A stretch of DNA of 64,000 bases from Geminicoccus harenae (GCF_019800005.1 NZ_JABGCL010000010.1:124001-188000), one strand, 5' to 3'; shown: positions 17,726 to 27,579, counted from the first letter of the stretch. Made by a program: numbers and translations. Notes: a model not told the origin generated them from the sequence alone.

Positions 17726-17849
17726 TGTCGGCGATCCCCGGTGACGGTTGGTCCTTCTGGTGAACAATTCCTGATTCGTGCACAGAAGTCATCGGACCGG
17801 AACATTCGGCTTCCTGTGCCGTTCGCTCCAGTTGAAAGGAGCATCGTCC

Positions 17850-18611
17850 ATGTGGTCATTACCCTGGACCCGGTACGGCGCAATACTGGGCTTCTCGCTC
17901 GGCGGCTTTTTCGACGGCATCCTCCTGCACCAGATCCTCCAATGGCATCACCTCCTGAGCCTTGTCCCTGGTGTGGCCGATCTGCGGGCGCAGGTGCTGT
18001 GGGACGGCTACTTCCACGCCCTGATGTATGTCATCGCCATCGTCGGTCTGTGGGGCTTGTGGCGCGCGCACCGGAGCGTCGAGGGCGGGCGGGGCCGTCC
18101 GCTCCTCAGCGCACTGCTGGTGGGCTTCGGCCTGTGGCATGTAGCGGATGCGGTGCTGTCGCACTGGCTGCTGGGGATCCATCGGATCAAGCTCGACAGC
18201 GAGAGCCCGCTGCTGTGGGACCTGATCTGGTTGGTTGCCTTCGGTGTGGTGCCCCTGGTGGCCGGATGGGCTCTTGCTCGTGGCGGTGGCGCAGGCCCGA
18301 CCAAGTTGCAGCACTCGGCCCTGGTGATGCTGCTGCTGACCTTTGCGACCGCTGGAGCGGGAGCCTGGGCGCTGCGCCCTCCTCCTGACCAGCCGTTCAC
18401 CACGGTCGTGTTCCGGCCGGACTACGGCACCGACCAGATCTTCGCTGCCCTTTCATCCCTGGATGCTCGCCTCGTCTGGAGCGATCCGATGATGAGCGTG
18501 GTTGTCGTGGATGTGCAGCCCGAGCGGCGATGGAGGCTCTACCAGCACGGGGCCCTGCTGGTCAGCGGTTCAGGCGTCCCCGCAGGCTGCTTTGCATGGA
18601 GCACGGTGTGA
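17850..18611 (+). CDS. DUF2243 membrane protein
   Basis: 253 residues with about five membrane helices. The diagnostic DUF2243 motif GGFFDGILLHQILQWHHLLSLV is close to the N-terminus, and further His-containing segments (DGYFHALMYV, WHVADAVLSHWLLGIHRI) look like buried metal or haem ligands. ATG 17850 is selected because AAAGGAG (17835-17841) lies eight bases upstream. After the last helix a periplasmic tail of about 80 residues follows, longer than I would expect for the family core. The function is unknown; the family is often encoded near cytochrome-oxidase-related or stress genes. It follows topoisomerase IB on the same strand. Confidence 0.82.
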   Translation: MWSLPWTRYGAILGFSLGGFFDGILLHQILQWHHLLSLVPGVADLRAQVLWDGYFHALMYVIAIVGLWGLWRAHRSVEGGRGRPLLSALLVGFGLWHVADAVLSHWLLGIHRIKLDSESPLLWDLIWLVAFGVVPLVAGWALARGGGAGPTKLQHSALVMLLLTFATAGAGAWALRPPPDQPFTTVVFRPDYGTDQIFAALSSLDARLVWSDPMMSVVVVDVQPERRWRLYQHGALLVSGSGVPAGCFAWSTV

Positions 18612-18922
18612 GGCGGCGGCACCCCGGCAGCGAAGGGCGAAGCTCCGGGCTTACCGCCGGCCGGCTATGAGTGCTCCGAAGCTGTCAGTGCACCACCCAA
18701 AAACCCGAAGAAGCCGCCGGCCGAGCACGAAGCTGGCCGCGTCGGCCAAGGCTTGGTCCGGGACCGGCTGACGCAGGCATGTGACAGGGCACATGAAGCC
18801 GCGAAGGCCGATCGAGCGCTCGGCCAGTTCCATCACCGCGCCGTCTCGGCCACAAGCGCCTCATCCGGCAGCCTAGCCAGTTCGCGTATGCGTGCCGGCA
18901 GATTCGGAGCGGCACCGGCCGC
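18612..18922. other. Intergenic region with no recognised gene
   Basis: 311 bases between the convergent DUF2243 and dodecin genes. A minus-strand ORF at 18651-18836 (61 residues) lacks a ribosome-binding site and family features. Imperfect GCC/GGC-rich inverted repeats occur near 18612-18665. Nothing functional is claimed. Confidence 0.4.
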
Positions 18923-19138
18923 TCAGCCGCGGTCGTCCAGCGTGAAGCCCAGCTTCAGGGTGACCTGGAAATGCTGCACCTGATCGTTCTCGACATGGCC
19001 GCGGGTCTCGACGACCTCAAACCAGCGGATGTGCCGCAGCGTCTTCGCCGCATCCGCGACCGCACCCTTGATCGCGTCCTCGATGCTGCTGGCCGAGGAC
19101 CCGACGACCTCGATGACGCGATAGGTATGGTCCGACAT
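18923..19138 (-). CDS. Dodecin-family flavin-binding protein
   Basis: A 71-residue protein with the dodecin fold pattern: VIEVVGSSASSIEDAIKGAVADAAKTLRHIRWFEVVETRGHVEND..V.HFQVTLKLGF. Tryptophan in IRWFEV is the residue that stacks with flavin in dodecins. ATG 19138 is preceded by AGGAGG; an upstream ATG at 19180 would add 14 residues of unlike composition. Dodecins assemble into 12-mers that store or buffer riboflavin, FMN or lumichrome. The gene is probably monocistronic and lies 72 bases after the sugar ABC operon end on the same strand. Confidence 0.9.
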   Translation of the reverse strand: MSDHTYRVIEVVGSSASSIEDAIKGAVADAAKTLRHIRWFEVVETRGHVENDQVQHFQVTLKLGFTLDDRG

Positions 19139-19210
19139 GCCTTTTTCCTCCTGCCCATTGGACAGGGATGGAACGGACATTCGGAAGGCAGGGTTCCGCC
19201 TGGAGCCGGC

Positions 19211-20734
19211 TCAGGCGGCGTCCTGCTCCTCGCCGTGGATCAGGTTCATGATCCCCTGCGACATCCGCGGATAATCCCGATCGTTCACCAGCGTGCCGGT
19301 CAGCCGATAGCCGTCCATCACCGCGATCCGGTCGGCGAGCGTGATCATCTCCGGCATGTCGGAGGTGATCAGCAGGACGCTGGTGCCGTCATCGGCCAGC
19401 GCCCGGATCAGCTCGTGCAGATAGGCCTTGGTCTTGATGTCGATCCCGACCGAGGGCTCGTCGATAATCAGGATGCGCACCCCGGCCGCCAGCCATTTCG
19501 CGACCGACACCTTCTGCTGGTTGCCGCCGGAGAGGAGCCCGACCTGCTGGGCGAGCGACGGAGTCTTCACCTCCAGCCGCTCAATGGCCGGCAGGACCCG
19601 CTCGCGGATCTGCCCGTTCTTCAGAAAGCCCAGGAAGCCCGCCAGCTTGGACCAGACCGCGATGCCGGCATTGTCCAGCACCGAATGGGCCAGCACCAGG
19701 CCTTCCTGCTTGCGGTCCTCGCTGACATAGCCGAGGCCGAAGCGGTTCAAGGCCTCGGCCACGCTGCCGATGGCGGCGGGCTGGCCGTCGATCGTGACCT
19801 TGCCGCCGGTAAGCGGGAACAGGCCGATCAGGCATTTCGCGAGCTCGCTGCGCCCGGCGCCCACCAGCCCGTACAGGCCCAGGATCTCGCCCCGGTGCAG
19901 GGTGAGGTCGATGTCCTGGTGGCCGAGCGAGGTCGACACCTTGTCGAGCTGCAGCGCCACCGGTGCAGTCGTCCGGTCGCGCGTTTCCCAGGCGGGGATC
20001 TGCTCGGCACGGCCGATCATGAGGCGCACCAGGTCCTGGCGGCCCATGCCGGTCATCGGCTGGCTCTGGCAAGCATTGCGCCCGTCGCGGAGCACAGTGA
20101 CCGAATCGCAGATCTGCAGCACCTCCTCCAGCTTGTGGCTGACGAACACGATCGTCACGCCGTCACGCTTGAGGCGCTGGAGCAGGGTGAACAGGTGCTC
20201 GGTCTCGTGCGGGGTGAGCGAGGCGGTGGGCTCGTCCATCAGCAGGACGCGCGAGCGCAGGGACAGGGCCTTGGCGATCTCGACGAGCTGCATCTTGGCG
20301 GCCGAGAGGCGCATCACCGGTGTCGCCGGGTTGACGTCCAGCTCCAGGAGGTCCAGCCAGCGCTTGGCCTCGGCCCGCAGCGTCGCCTGGTCGACGCGCG
20401 AGAGCACGGAGGGGCCCAGCCGCTCCAGCATGATGTTCTCGGCTACCGAGAAGCGCGGGATCAGGTTGCGCTCCTGGTGGACCACGCCGATGCCGGCGGC
20501 GATCGCGGCATGCGGGTCGTCGAACTGCACCGACTTGCCGTCCAGGAGTAGCTCACCCTCTTCCAGCCGGTGCACGCCGGTGAGCAGCTTGATCAGCGTC
20601 GACTTGCCGGCCCCGTTCTCGCCGAGCAGGGCATGGATCGAGCCCTTGGCGAGCGTCAGGTCGACCTTGTCCAGGGCGCGCACACCCGGGAAGGACTTGC
20701 CGATCGCCCGGGCCTGGAGGACCACCTCGCTCAT
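19211..20734 (-). CDS. Sugar ABC transporter ATP-binding protein (RbsA/MglA type)
   Basis: A 507-residue protein with two fused nucleotide-binding domains. Domain one has Walker A GENGAGKST, Walker B VLLMDEPTASL and a variant signature LSAAKMQLVEIAKAL. Domain two has the usual degenerate Walker A (GLVGAGRSE), signature LSGGNQQKVSVAKWL and ILIIDEPSVGID. It energises uptake of a monosaccharide in the cytoplasm with the two permeases upstream. The start at 20734 overlaps the permease stop by 4 bases. The operon order is binding protein, permease, permease, ATPase, all on the minus strand. Confidence 0.92.
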   Translation of the reverse strand: MSEVVLQARAIGKSFPGVRALDKVDLTLAKGSIHALLGENGAGKSTLIKLLTGVHRLEEGELLLDGKSVQFDDPHAAIAAGIGVVHQERNLIPRFSVAENIMLERLGPSVLSRVDQATLRAEAKRWLDLLELDVNPATPVMRLSAAKMQLVEIAKALSLRSRVLLMDEPTASLTPHETEHLFTLLQRLKRDGVTIVFVSHKLEEVLQICDSVTVLRDGRNACQSQPMTGMGRQDLVRLMIGRAEQIPAWETRDRTTAPVALQLDKVSTSLGHQDIDLTLHRGEILGLYGLVGAGRSELAKCLIGLFPLTGGKVTIDGQPAAIGSVAEALNRFGLGYVSEDRKQEGLVLAHSVLDNAGIAVWSKLAGFLGFLKNGQIRERVLPAIERLEVKTPSLAQQVGLLSGGNQQKVSVAKWLAAGVRILIIDEPSVGIDIKTKAYLHELIRALADDGTSVLLITSDMPEMITLADRIAVMDGYRLTGTLVNDRDYPRMSQGIMNLIHGEEQDAA

Positions 20735-21705
20735 GACGCACCCCGCAGCCGGCGCTCGACCCGGACCTCGCGCCAGCGGTTGATGCCGACCGCCCACAGG
20801 ATCAAAGCACCCAGCACCACCTGGACCACGAACGGGTCGATGTGGAACAGCACCAGCGACTGGGTGATGATCGCGACCACCACCACGCCCAGCGCGGTGC
20901 CGGCTACCGAGACATGGCCGCCCGCCAGCACGGCACCGCCGATCACCGGGGCGGCAAACGACAGGATCAGCCAGTCGTCGCCGATGGAGGGCTGGCCGAT
21001 CTGCAGCCGTGCGACGACCATCACACCGCCCAGTGCCGCCAGCAGGCCCGACAGGCCATGCGCCCAGACGGTGGTCTGGAAGATCGAGATGCCGGACAGT
21101 TCCGCGGCATGGGGATTGCCGCCGACCGCCAGGATCTGCCGGCCGATCCTGAGCTTCGCCAGCAGGTACCAGATGCCGAGGCCGGCGATGGCGGCCGGCA
21201 GCACCAGCCAGGGGATCGGGCCGATCATGTTGGTGTTGCCGAACGCCTTGACCGCGTCCGGCACGCCGTAGAAGGGCTGCGCCTCGGTGATGCCGAGGTT
21301 CAGGCCCTTGAAGAAGCTGAGGCTGGCCAGCGTGATGATGAAGGCGCTGATGCCGGTCTTTGCCACGATGAAGCCGTTGGCGAGACCCCCGGCCAAGCCG
21401 ATCGCGAGCGCCAGGACCAGGGCCAGCGGAGCGGGAATTCCCCAGACCTCCATCATGCCCGCAAAGGCGATGGCGACCAGGCCGCCGATGGCACCCACGG
21501 ACAGGTTCATCTGGCCGATCGCGATGATGATCATCTGCGCCAGCGCGATCACCAGGTTCACCGCGATCGCGGACAGGAGGACCTGGATGTTGAAGGCGGA
21601 CAGGAAGGTCGGCTCGATCGCGCCGATCACCACGACGGCGGCGATCACGACCACGAGCGGCCCGAACCAGTCGGTGTTGGCGGCCTTGCCCAGCATGCTC
21701 TGCAT
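20731..21705 (-). CDS. Sugar ABC transporter permease (RbsC type), second copy
   Basis: 324 residues, about eight to ten membrane helices, of the ribose/galactose/rhamnose permease family. Motifs include MNLSVGAIGGLVAIAFAG and the coupling region LAVGGNPHAAELSGISIFQTTVWAHGLSG. It overlaps the first permease gene by one base (TGATG at 21705) and the ATPase gene by four. Two different permeases indicate a heterodimeric channel, as in rhamnose-type RhaPQ systems. The substrate is likely a deoxyhexose or hexose, judged from the mutarotase gene nearby. Confidence 0.9.
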   Translation of the reverse strand: MQSMLGKAANTDWFGPLVVVIAAVVVIGAIEPTFLSAFNIQVLLSAIAVNLVIALAQMIIIAIGQMNLSVGAIGGLVAIAFAGMMEVWGIPAPLALVLALAIGLAGGLANGFIVAKTGISAFIITLASLSFFKGLNLGITEAQPFYGVPDAVKAFGNTNMIGPIPWLVLPAAIAGLGIWYLLAKLRIGRQILAVGGNPHAAELSGISIFQTTVWAHGLSGLLAALGGVMVVARLQIGQPSIGDDWLILSFAAPVIGGAVLAGGHVSVAGTALGVVVVAIITQSLVLFHIDPFVVQVVLGALILWAVGINRWREVRVERRLRGAS

Positions 21706-22739
21706 CAGACGGCGATCCGGTGGCGGGCGAGCAGGCGGCGCCGCCCGAGGTCGAGAAGCACGGCGGTGAGCAGCAGCAGGCCCAGGAATGCCTGGACCCA
21801 GAACTCGCCGACCCGGAGGAGGAGCAGGCCGTTGGTCAGCATGCTGACCAGCATGGCGCCCAACAGCGTGCCGAGCACCGAGACCTTGCCGCCGGTGAGC
21901 AGCGTGCCGCCCAGCACTGGTGCCAGGAAGGCCGGCAGCAGCCAGTCCTGGCCCAGATGCCCCGCCATGGACGGGATGGCGGCGCCGTGGCGCGCGGTGA
22001 GCATGGCGCCCGCGAGGGCGGCCAGGACGCCCGAAAGGATGTGGCAGCCGACGATCGTGCGGTCGACCCGGATGCCGGACACTTCCGCGGCCTTGGGGCT
22101 CGCGCCGGCCGCCAGCATCCGGCGGCCCAGCGAGGTGAAGCGGTAGAGCCAGCCCAGTACGAGCGCGGTCGCGACCGCGACCAGGAGCAGGGGCGACAGG
22201 AAGCCCATCAGGCGGAGCTTGCCGAACGCGGCGATCGCCGGGGGCAGCTCGCGGAACGCCTCGGCCCGGCTCAGGAACACCATCCCGCCAAAGAAGATGC
22301 TCATGGTGGCCAGCGTGATGATGAAGCTGTGCACGCCCGAACGCACGATCGCCTCGCCGTTCACCGCACCGAGCGCGGCACCCACCAGCAGGCAGACCGC
22401 CAGGCCCAGCGGCCAGGGCAGGCCGAACGTCTCCATGGCCCAGCCCGCCGCCATCACGGCGCAGACCCCGATGGCGCCGACCGCCAGGTTCAGCCCGCCG
22501 GACACGATCACCACCATCATCGAGAAGCCGATGAGGATGTCGATCCCCATGGTCCGGCCGAGCGTGAACAGGTTGAAGGGCGAGGCGAAGCCCTTGGTCG
22601 CCAGCGTGAACAGCGTGGCGAACACCACGATCAGCACGATCAGGCCGAACTCGTTGCCGCCGAGAAAGCCCGCCCGCACGAAGGACGGGCTGCCGGCCGA
22701 TCGGGGCTGGCCCAAGGGAAGCGAGCTTGCCGGTTGCAT
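21705..22739 (-). CDS. Sugar ABC transporter permease (RbsC type), first copy
   Basis: 344 residues with an extended hydrophilic N-terminus (about 1-25) and eight to ten membrane helices. Family features are GGLNLAVGAIGVCAVMAAG and MLAAGASPKAAEVSGIRVDRTIVGCHILSG. It pairs with the neighbouring permease, which it resembles in layout but not closely in sequence. It lies downstream of the binding-protein gene across a 71-base gap that holds a strong hairpin (22774-22802). Confidence 0.9.
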   Translation of the reverse strand: MQPASSLPLGQPRSAGSPSFVRAGFLGGNEFGLIVLIVVFATLFTLATKGFASPFNLFTLGRTMGIDILIGFSMMVVIVSGGLNLAVGAIGVCAVMAAGWAMETFGLPWPLGLAVCLLVGAALGAVNGEAIVRSGVHSFIITLATMSIFFGGMVFLSRAEAFRELPPAIAAFGKLRLMGFLSPLLLVAVATALVLGWLYRFTSLGRRMLAAGASPKAAEVSGIRVDRTIVGCHILSGVLAALAGAMLTARHGAAIPSMAGHLGQDWLLPAFLAPVLGGTLLTGGKVSVLGTLLGAMLVSMLTNGLLLLRVGEFWVQAFLGLLLLTAVLLDLGRRRLLARHRIAV

Positions 22740-22773
22740 CGAGGTCCTGGCCGGAAGTTGTCAGAAGGAATCA

Positions 22774-22802
22774 CCCCGGCGGCCGGGACGAGGCCGCCGG
22801 GG
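22774..22802 (-). promoter_or_regulatory. Intercistronic stem-loop after the sugar-binding-protein gene
   Basis: CCCCGGCGGCC at 22774-22784 pairs exactly with 22792-22802, with a 7-base loop. It lies between the binding-protein stop (22811) and the permease start (22739). Such hairpins usually protect the upstream mRNA or cause partial termination, so that the binding protein is made in excess over the membrane components. That role is inferred from position. Confidence 0.6.
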
Positions 22803-22810
22803 CGAGGGGA

Positions 22811-23845
<1,035 letters not shown>

Positions 23846-23891
23846 GGCGGTGCTTCCCTGATCCAAATCATCGCGCCGCACCCCAGGCGGG

Positions 23892-23929
23892 TTGCGGCGC
23901 ATGCGTCGGACGCTAGGATACAAGTGTCC
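23892..23929 (+). promoter_or_regulatory. Candidate promoter and operator of the GntR regulator and sugar operon
   Basis: In the divergent gap, TTGCGG (23892-23897) and TAGGAT (23914-23919) are separated by 16 bases and could be a sigma-70-type promoter for the plus-strand regulator gene. Overlapping its -10 is a near-palindrome, GGATACAAGTGTCC (23916-23929), one mismatch from symmetry, suitable for a dimeric GntR regulator and possible autorepression. Both assignments are visual only. Confidence 0.3.
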
Positions 23930-23957
23930 AGCGCGCAAGAACGCAGACGGAACAGGG

Positions 23958-24695
23958 ATGGCAACGAGCATCACGATGATCCGACCGGGCCCGGCCGGCC
24001 CAGCCGGCGAGCCCTGGCTTGGCCTCGCCATCGACCGGCGGCGCAACGTGGCCGACCAGGTCTGCCAGGCCCTGCGCGACGCGATCCTGGAACTGCGCCT
24101 GCCGCCACGCACGCTCGTCAGTGAGAACATGGTCTGCCGGGAGGCAGGCGTCTCGCGCACGCCGGTGCGCAACGCGATCGTCCGGCTGGTCGAGGAGGAA
24201 CTGCTCGACGTCTTCCCGCAGCAGGGCACCTACGTGGCGCCGATCAAGCTCGGCAAGGTCCAGGACGGCCACTTCATCCGCAAGGCGCTCGAGGTCGCCA
24301 TCCTGGAGAAGGCGGCCGGTACCTGGACCGCTTCCGCCTCGGCCGAGGCCCATGCGGTGCTGGCCGAGCATGAGGCGCTGGGCACCCATGGCGACGTGCA
24401 GGACTTCATCCGTCTCGACGTGACGTTCCACCAGTGCTTTGCCCGCGCTGCCGGGATGGAGGGGGTCTGGCGGCCGATCCAGCATGCCAAGGCGCATCTG
24501 GACCGGCTGCACCGCCTGGGCTTCCCGCAGAACGACCGGAGGAAGGCGGTGGCCGCGGAGCATCGCGCGATCCTCCAGGCATTCGAGGCGGGCGACCTCC
24601 CGCTGGCCCGCCGGCGGCTCATCGAGCACCTGGACGTCATCATCGGGATGCTGGACGAGCTGCGCCGCCAGCATCCCGGCTACTTCGCCGACTAG
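23958..24695 (+). CDS. GntR/FCD-family transcriptional regulator
   Basis: A 245-residue regulator with an N-terminal winged helix (about 25-90; ILELRLPPRTLVSENMVCREAGVSRTPVRNAI) and a C-terminal all-helical FCD ligand-binding domain. The metal-site residues of FCD appear in RLDVTFHQCFARAAG and AAEHRAILQAFEAGD with a late IEHLD. It is divergent from the sugar ABC operon and 11 bases upstream of the mutarotase gene. It probably controls both units in response to the sugar or a catabolite. ATG 23958 is chosen for its CAGGG upstream and because it precedes the conserved domain. Confidence 0.88.
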   Translation: MATSITMIRPGPAGPAGEPWLGLAIDRRRNVADQVCQALRDAILELRLPPRTLVSENMVCREAGVSRTPVRNAIVRLVEEELLDVFPQQGTYVAPIKLGKVQDGHFIRKALEVAILEKAAGTWTASASAEAHAVLAEHEALGTHGDVQDFIRLDVTFHQCFARAAGMEGVWRPIQHAKAHLDRLHRLGFPQNDRRKAVAAEHRAILQAFEAGDLPLARRRLIEHLDVIIGMLDELRRQHPGYFAD

Positions 24696-24706
24696 GAGGG
24701 CCATCC

Positions 24707-25036
24707 ATGAAGCGCTACGGCTCGTGCATCCGCCTGCGCCCCGAAGCGATCGAGGAATACGAGCGCATCCACGCCGAGGTATGGCCGTCGGTGCTGGCCA
24801 CCATCGCCACCTGCAACATCAAGAACTACTCGATCTTCCTGAAGCGGCCGGAGAATATCCTGTTCGCCTATTTCGAGTATCATGGCAGCGACTTCGCCGC
24901 CGACATGGCGAAGATGGCGGCCGATCCCGAGACACAGCGCTGGTGGAAGATCACCGACCCGATGCAGGAGCCGTTCCCGACCCGCAAGGAGGGCGAGTGG
25001 TGGGCGCAGATGGACGAGGTGTTCCACACCGACTGA
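24707..25036 (+). CDS. L-rhamnose mutarotase-family protein
   Basis: 109 residues, of the small dimeric alpha/beta-barrel RhaM/RhaU family. Recognisable parts are the N-terminal RLRPEAIEEYERIHAEVWPSVL (His22 as likely catalytic acid), NYSIFLKRPENILFAYFEY, and RWWKITDPMQEPFP near the C-terminus. It interconverts alpha and beta anomers of L-rhamnose or a similar sugar after import. AGGAGG (24694-24699) lies seven bases upstream of the ATG. It is co-directional with the GntR regulator and opposite to the ABC operon, as in rhamnose loci of rhizobia. No kinase or isomerase for the sugar is seen in the immediate vicinity. Confidence 0.88.
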   Translation: MKRYGSCIRLRPEAIEEYERIHAEVWPSVLATIATCNIKNYSIFLKRPENILFAYFEYHGSDFAADMAKMAADPETQRWWKITDPMQEPFPTRKEGEWWAQMDEVFHTD

Positions 25037-25045
25037 GCGGCGGCC

Positions 25046-25642
25046 TCATCCGGCCTCGTCGATGGCCATGGCGCGGGTCCAGGCGGGACGCGCTTGGCAG
25101 CGCTCCACATAGGCGGTCAGTGCCGGGCGGGGCTCGATGATCCGGAAGGCGACCATGCCGAAATGCAGGTCGGCGCCGATCATGACGTCCGCGGCGGTGA
25201 ACGTTTCGCCCTGCAACCAGGACCCGTCCGCCACGGCCCGCTCCAGCACGTCGACCACCCGCTCGAAGCTGCCCCAGCCGGCCGCCGATTCCGGCAGCTT
25301 CAGGTTGCCGAACTTCTCGGCAAACGCACCCTCGATGCAGTTGCCGGAGAAGAACAGCCATTTCAGGTACTGGCCGCGCCGCGGGTCACCCAGGGGCGGC
25401 GCCAGCCGGGCCTCGGGGAACCGGTCGGCCAGATAGGCTACGATCGCGCCGGATTCCGAGACCACCGCCTCGCCGTCGACCAGCACCGGCACCTTGCCCA
25501 TCGGGTTGAGCCGCAGGAAGTCCGGGTCGGTCTGCGGCCCGTTGCGGATGTCGAGCGTGACCCGCTCATAGGGTCGGCCGATCTCCTCCAGCAGCCAGAG
25601 GATCCGGATGGAGCGCGTCTTCGGTGCCCAGTAGAGCTGCAT
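25046..25642 (-). CDS. Glutathione S-transferase family protein
   Basis: 198 residues from ATG 25642 (an upstream ATG at 25690 would add 16). The N-terminal thioredoxin-like domain (about 1-78) includes LYWAPKTRSIRILWLLEEIG, the cis-Pro motif NPMGKVPVLVDG and ESGAI for gamma-glutamyl binding. The helical C-terminal domain has FTAADVMIGADLHFG. The role is glutathione conjugation or detoxification of an unknown electrophile. It is convergent with the mutarotase gene and lies upstream of the TRAP genes on the same strand in reverse order, 81 bases away; no functional link is evident. Confidence 0.9.
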   Translation of the reverse strand: MQLYWAPKTRSIRILWLLEEIGRPYERVTLDIRNGPQTDPDFLRLNPMGKVPVLVDGEAVVSESGAIVAYLADRFPEARLAPPLGDPRRGQYLKWLFFSGNCIEGAFAEKFGNLKLPESAAGWGSFERVVDVLERAVADGSWLQGETFTAADVMIGADLHFGMVAFRIIEPRPALTAYVERCQARPAWTRAMAIDEAG

Positions 25643-25723
25643 CGTCCGATGGTCCTGGAGCCTCTCCCTGGACGAAGGTGATGCCGCCATGCGGCCGGTT
25701 CGGCAAGGCCCGAGGGGGCAGCC

Positions 25724-26995
25724 TCAGTCCATGCGTGAAGGCAGCCAGGTCGCGATGCCCGGGAAGAAGATGATCGCGATCACCAACAGGATCAGGGCCA
25801 CCACGAACGGCAGGACCGCCGTGCTGCCCTGGACGAGGTTGCAGCGGGCGATGCCGCAGGTGACGAACAGGCTGGCGCCGACCGGCGGCGTCACCAGGCC
25901 GATCGCCAGCCCTACCACGGTGACGACGCCGAACTGGATCGGGTCGATCCCGAGTGTCTGGGTGACCGGCCAGAGCACCGGTACCAGGATGATGATGCTG
26001 GCGCCGAGATCCAGGATCATGCCGGCGAACAGGTAGACGCAGAAGAACAGGAGCAGCACCAGGGTCGGGTCGCTGGTCAGGCCCAGGATCAACTGGGCAG
26101 CACCCTGCGGGATCTGCTCGCGGGTGATGATCAGGCCGTAGAGCGAGGCCGCGGCGATCATCAGCATGACCACGCCGGTGGTGACGCAGGTTTCCAGCAC
26201 GATGCGGGGCAGGTCGGCCAATCGGATGGTGCGGTAGACGAACATGCCGACGATCAGGCCGTAGAGCACGGCCACCACCGACGCCTCGGTCGGCGTGGCG
26301 ATGCCGTAGCGGATCGAGCCGATGATCACGAGCGGCATCATCAGGCCCCAGACGCTGGCACGGGTCGCTCGCAGAAAGCCCCGCACCGAGCCGCGCGGGC
26401 CCTTGGGATAGCCGCGCCGGACCGAGATGACCCAGGCGGTGGTCATCAGGAGGATCGCGATCAGCACGCCTGGGATGATGCCGGCAATGAACAGCTTGCT
26501 GACCGAGGTGCCGGTGACCACGCAGAAGATGATCATCGGGATGGAGGGCGGGATCACCACCGAGATGGTCGAGGCGGCGGCGGTGACGGCGGCACAGAAC
26601 GCGCCGTCATAGCCCTTCTCCTTCATGGGCGGGATCATGATGCCGCCGGCGGACGAGGCCTCGGCCACCGCCGAGCCGGTCATCCCGCCCATCAGCGTGC
26701 CGGCGCCGATGCCGGCATGAGCCAGCCCGCCGCGCGCCCAGCCGATCGCGGCATTGGCGAAGTCGATGATGTCGCGCGCGATCCCGCTGCGCGCCATCAG
26801 GTGCCCGGCCAGGAGGAAGAAGGGCACCGCCAGGAGGATGAAGGAGTCGATCGCCGCGGTCATGCGCTGCGCCACCAGCGTCGGCGGGATGCCGCCATAG
26901 GTCACCGCCAGGAACGAGGCGATCGCCAGCGCGAACGAGACGGGCAGATTGATCAGCAGGAGGACGACGAAGCCCGCCAGCAGCACCAGGGTCAT
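25724..26995 (-). CDS. TRAP transporter large permease (DctM)
   Basis: A 423-residue protein with about twelve membrane helices. DctM features are visible: PFFLLAGHLMARSGIARDIIDFANA, GTLMGGMTGSAVAEASSAGG and IPPSIPMIIFCVVTGTSVSKLF. It is the Na+-coupled transport channel of a tripartite TRAP carboxylate importer. The start overlaps the stop of the small permease gene by 4 bases (26992-26995). The complete P-Q-M set is present, with no adjacent dedicated regulator. Confidence 0.93.
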   Translation of the reverse strand: MTLVLLAGFVVLLLINLPVSFALAIASFLAVTYGGIPPTLVAQRMTAAIDSFILLAVPFFLLAGHLMARSGIARDIIDFANAAIGWARGGLAHAGIGAGTLMGGMTGSAVAEASSAGGIMIPPMKEKGYDGAFCAAVTAAASTISVVIPPSIPMIIFCVVTGTSVSKLFIAGIIPGVLIAILLMTTAWVISVRRGYPKGPRGSVRGFLRATRASVWGLMMPLVIIGSIRYGIATPTEASVVAVLYGLIVGMFVYRTIRLADLPRIVLETCVTTGVVMLMIAAASLYGLIITREQIPQGAAQLILGLTSDPTLVLLLFFCVYLFAGMILDLGASIIILVPVLWPVTQTLGIDPIQFGVVTVVGLAIGLVTPPVGASLFVTCGIARCNLVQGSTAVLPFVVALILLVIAIIFFPGIATWLPSRMD

Positions 26996-27489
26996 GACGG
27001 CTGGACCTCTTCGACCGGGTCGGGCGGGGGGCGGCGGCCGGTGATCCAGCGGACCAGGATGTCACCGGCGATCATGAACGCCATCACGCTGTAGCCGGCA
27101 TAGACCCAGACCATCGGCAGGCCGAGCGTGGCGGAGGACTGGCGCATCGTCAGCCGCAGGAGGCCGAAATTGGTGACGAAGGTATAGAGGCAGAAGGCCA
27201 GCACGATGGCCTCGACCACGCGGGCCGACAGCCGCTCGAGGCGCGGGTTGCCCACATAGTGCACCAGGTCCACGGCGATATGGGCGCGGTGCTTCCAGGC
27301 AAGCCAGGCCGACAGATAGGTGACCCACACGAACAGGTAGCGCGCGGCTTCCTCCGACCAGACCAGCGGGTCGTTGAGCAGGTAGCGCCATGCCACCTGG
27401 GCCGAGCACATGACGGTCATCGCGGCGATGCAGAGGATCAGCAGGACCTCGGTCATCCACTCGACCGCGCCCCAGAGGCGGGTGATCAT
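26992..27489 (-). CDS. TRAP transporter small permease (DctQ)
   Basis: 165 residues with four membrane helices and the DctQ motif WRYLLNDPLVWSEEAARYLFVWVTYLSAWLAWKHRAHIAVD. It forms the QM membrane complex with DctM. The gene is translationally coupled to dctM and separated from the binding-protein gene by 90 bases holding a long hairpin. Confidence 0.9.
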   Translation of the reverse strand: MITRLWGAVEWMTEVLLILCIAAMTVMCSAQVAWRYLLNDPLVWSEEAARYLFVWVTYLSAWLAWKHRAHIAVDLVHYVGNPRLERLSARVVEAIVLAFCLYTFVTNFGLLRLTMRQSSATLGLPMVWVYAGYSVMAFMIAGDILVRWITGRRPPPDPVEEVQPS

Positions 27490-27535
27490 CGGCGGAAATT
27501 GCCTTCGGCAGGGACAGGCGGCGGGCGCGGGCGAT

Positions 27536-27569
27536 GGGCCGGCCGGGAGGCTTCCTCCCCGGCTGGCCC
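27536..27569 (-). promoter_or_regulatory. Intercistronic stem-loop after the TRAP binding-protein gene
   Basis: A near-perfect hairpin: arms 27536-27550 and 27554-27569 around a three-base loop, about 15 bp with one mismatch and one bulge. It lies between the DctP-type gene and the small permease. As in the sugar operon, it probably limits expression of membrane subunits relative to the binding protein or stabilises the upstream mRNA. Confidence 0.55.
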
Positions 27570-27579
27570 AAGGGAATGG

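Noticed and set aside
18651..18836. Minus-strand 61-residue ORF in the DUF2243-dodecin gap, considered as a transposase remnant
   Set aside because: No DDE or other transposase motif, no inverted-repeat ends and no ribosome-binding site could be seen.
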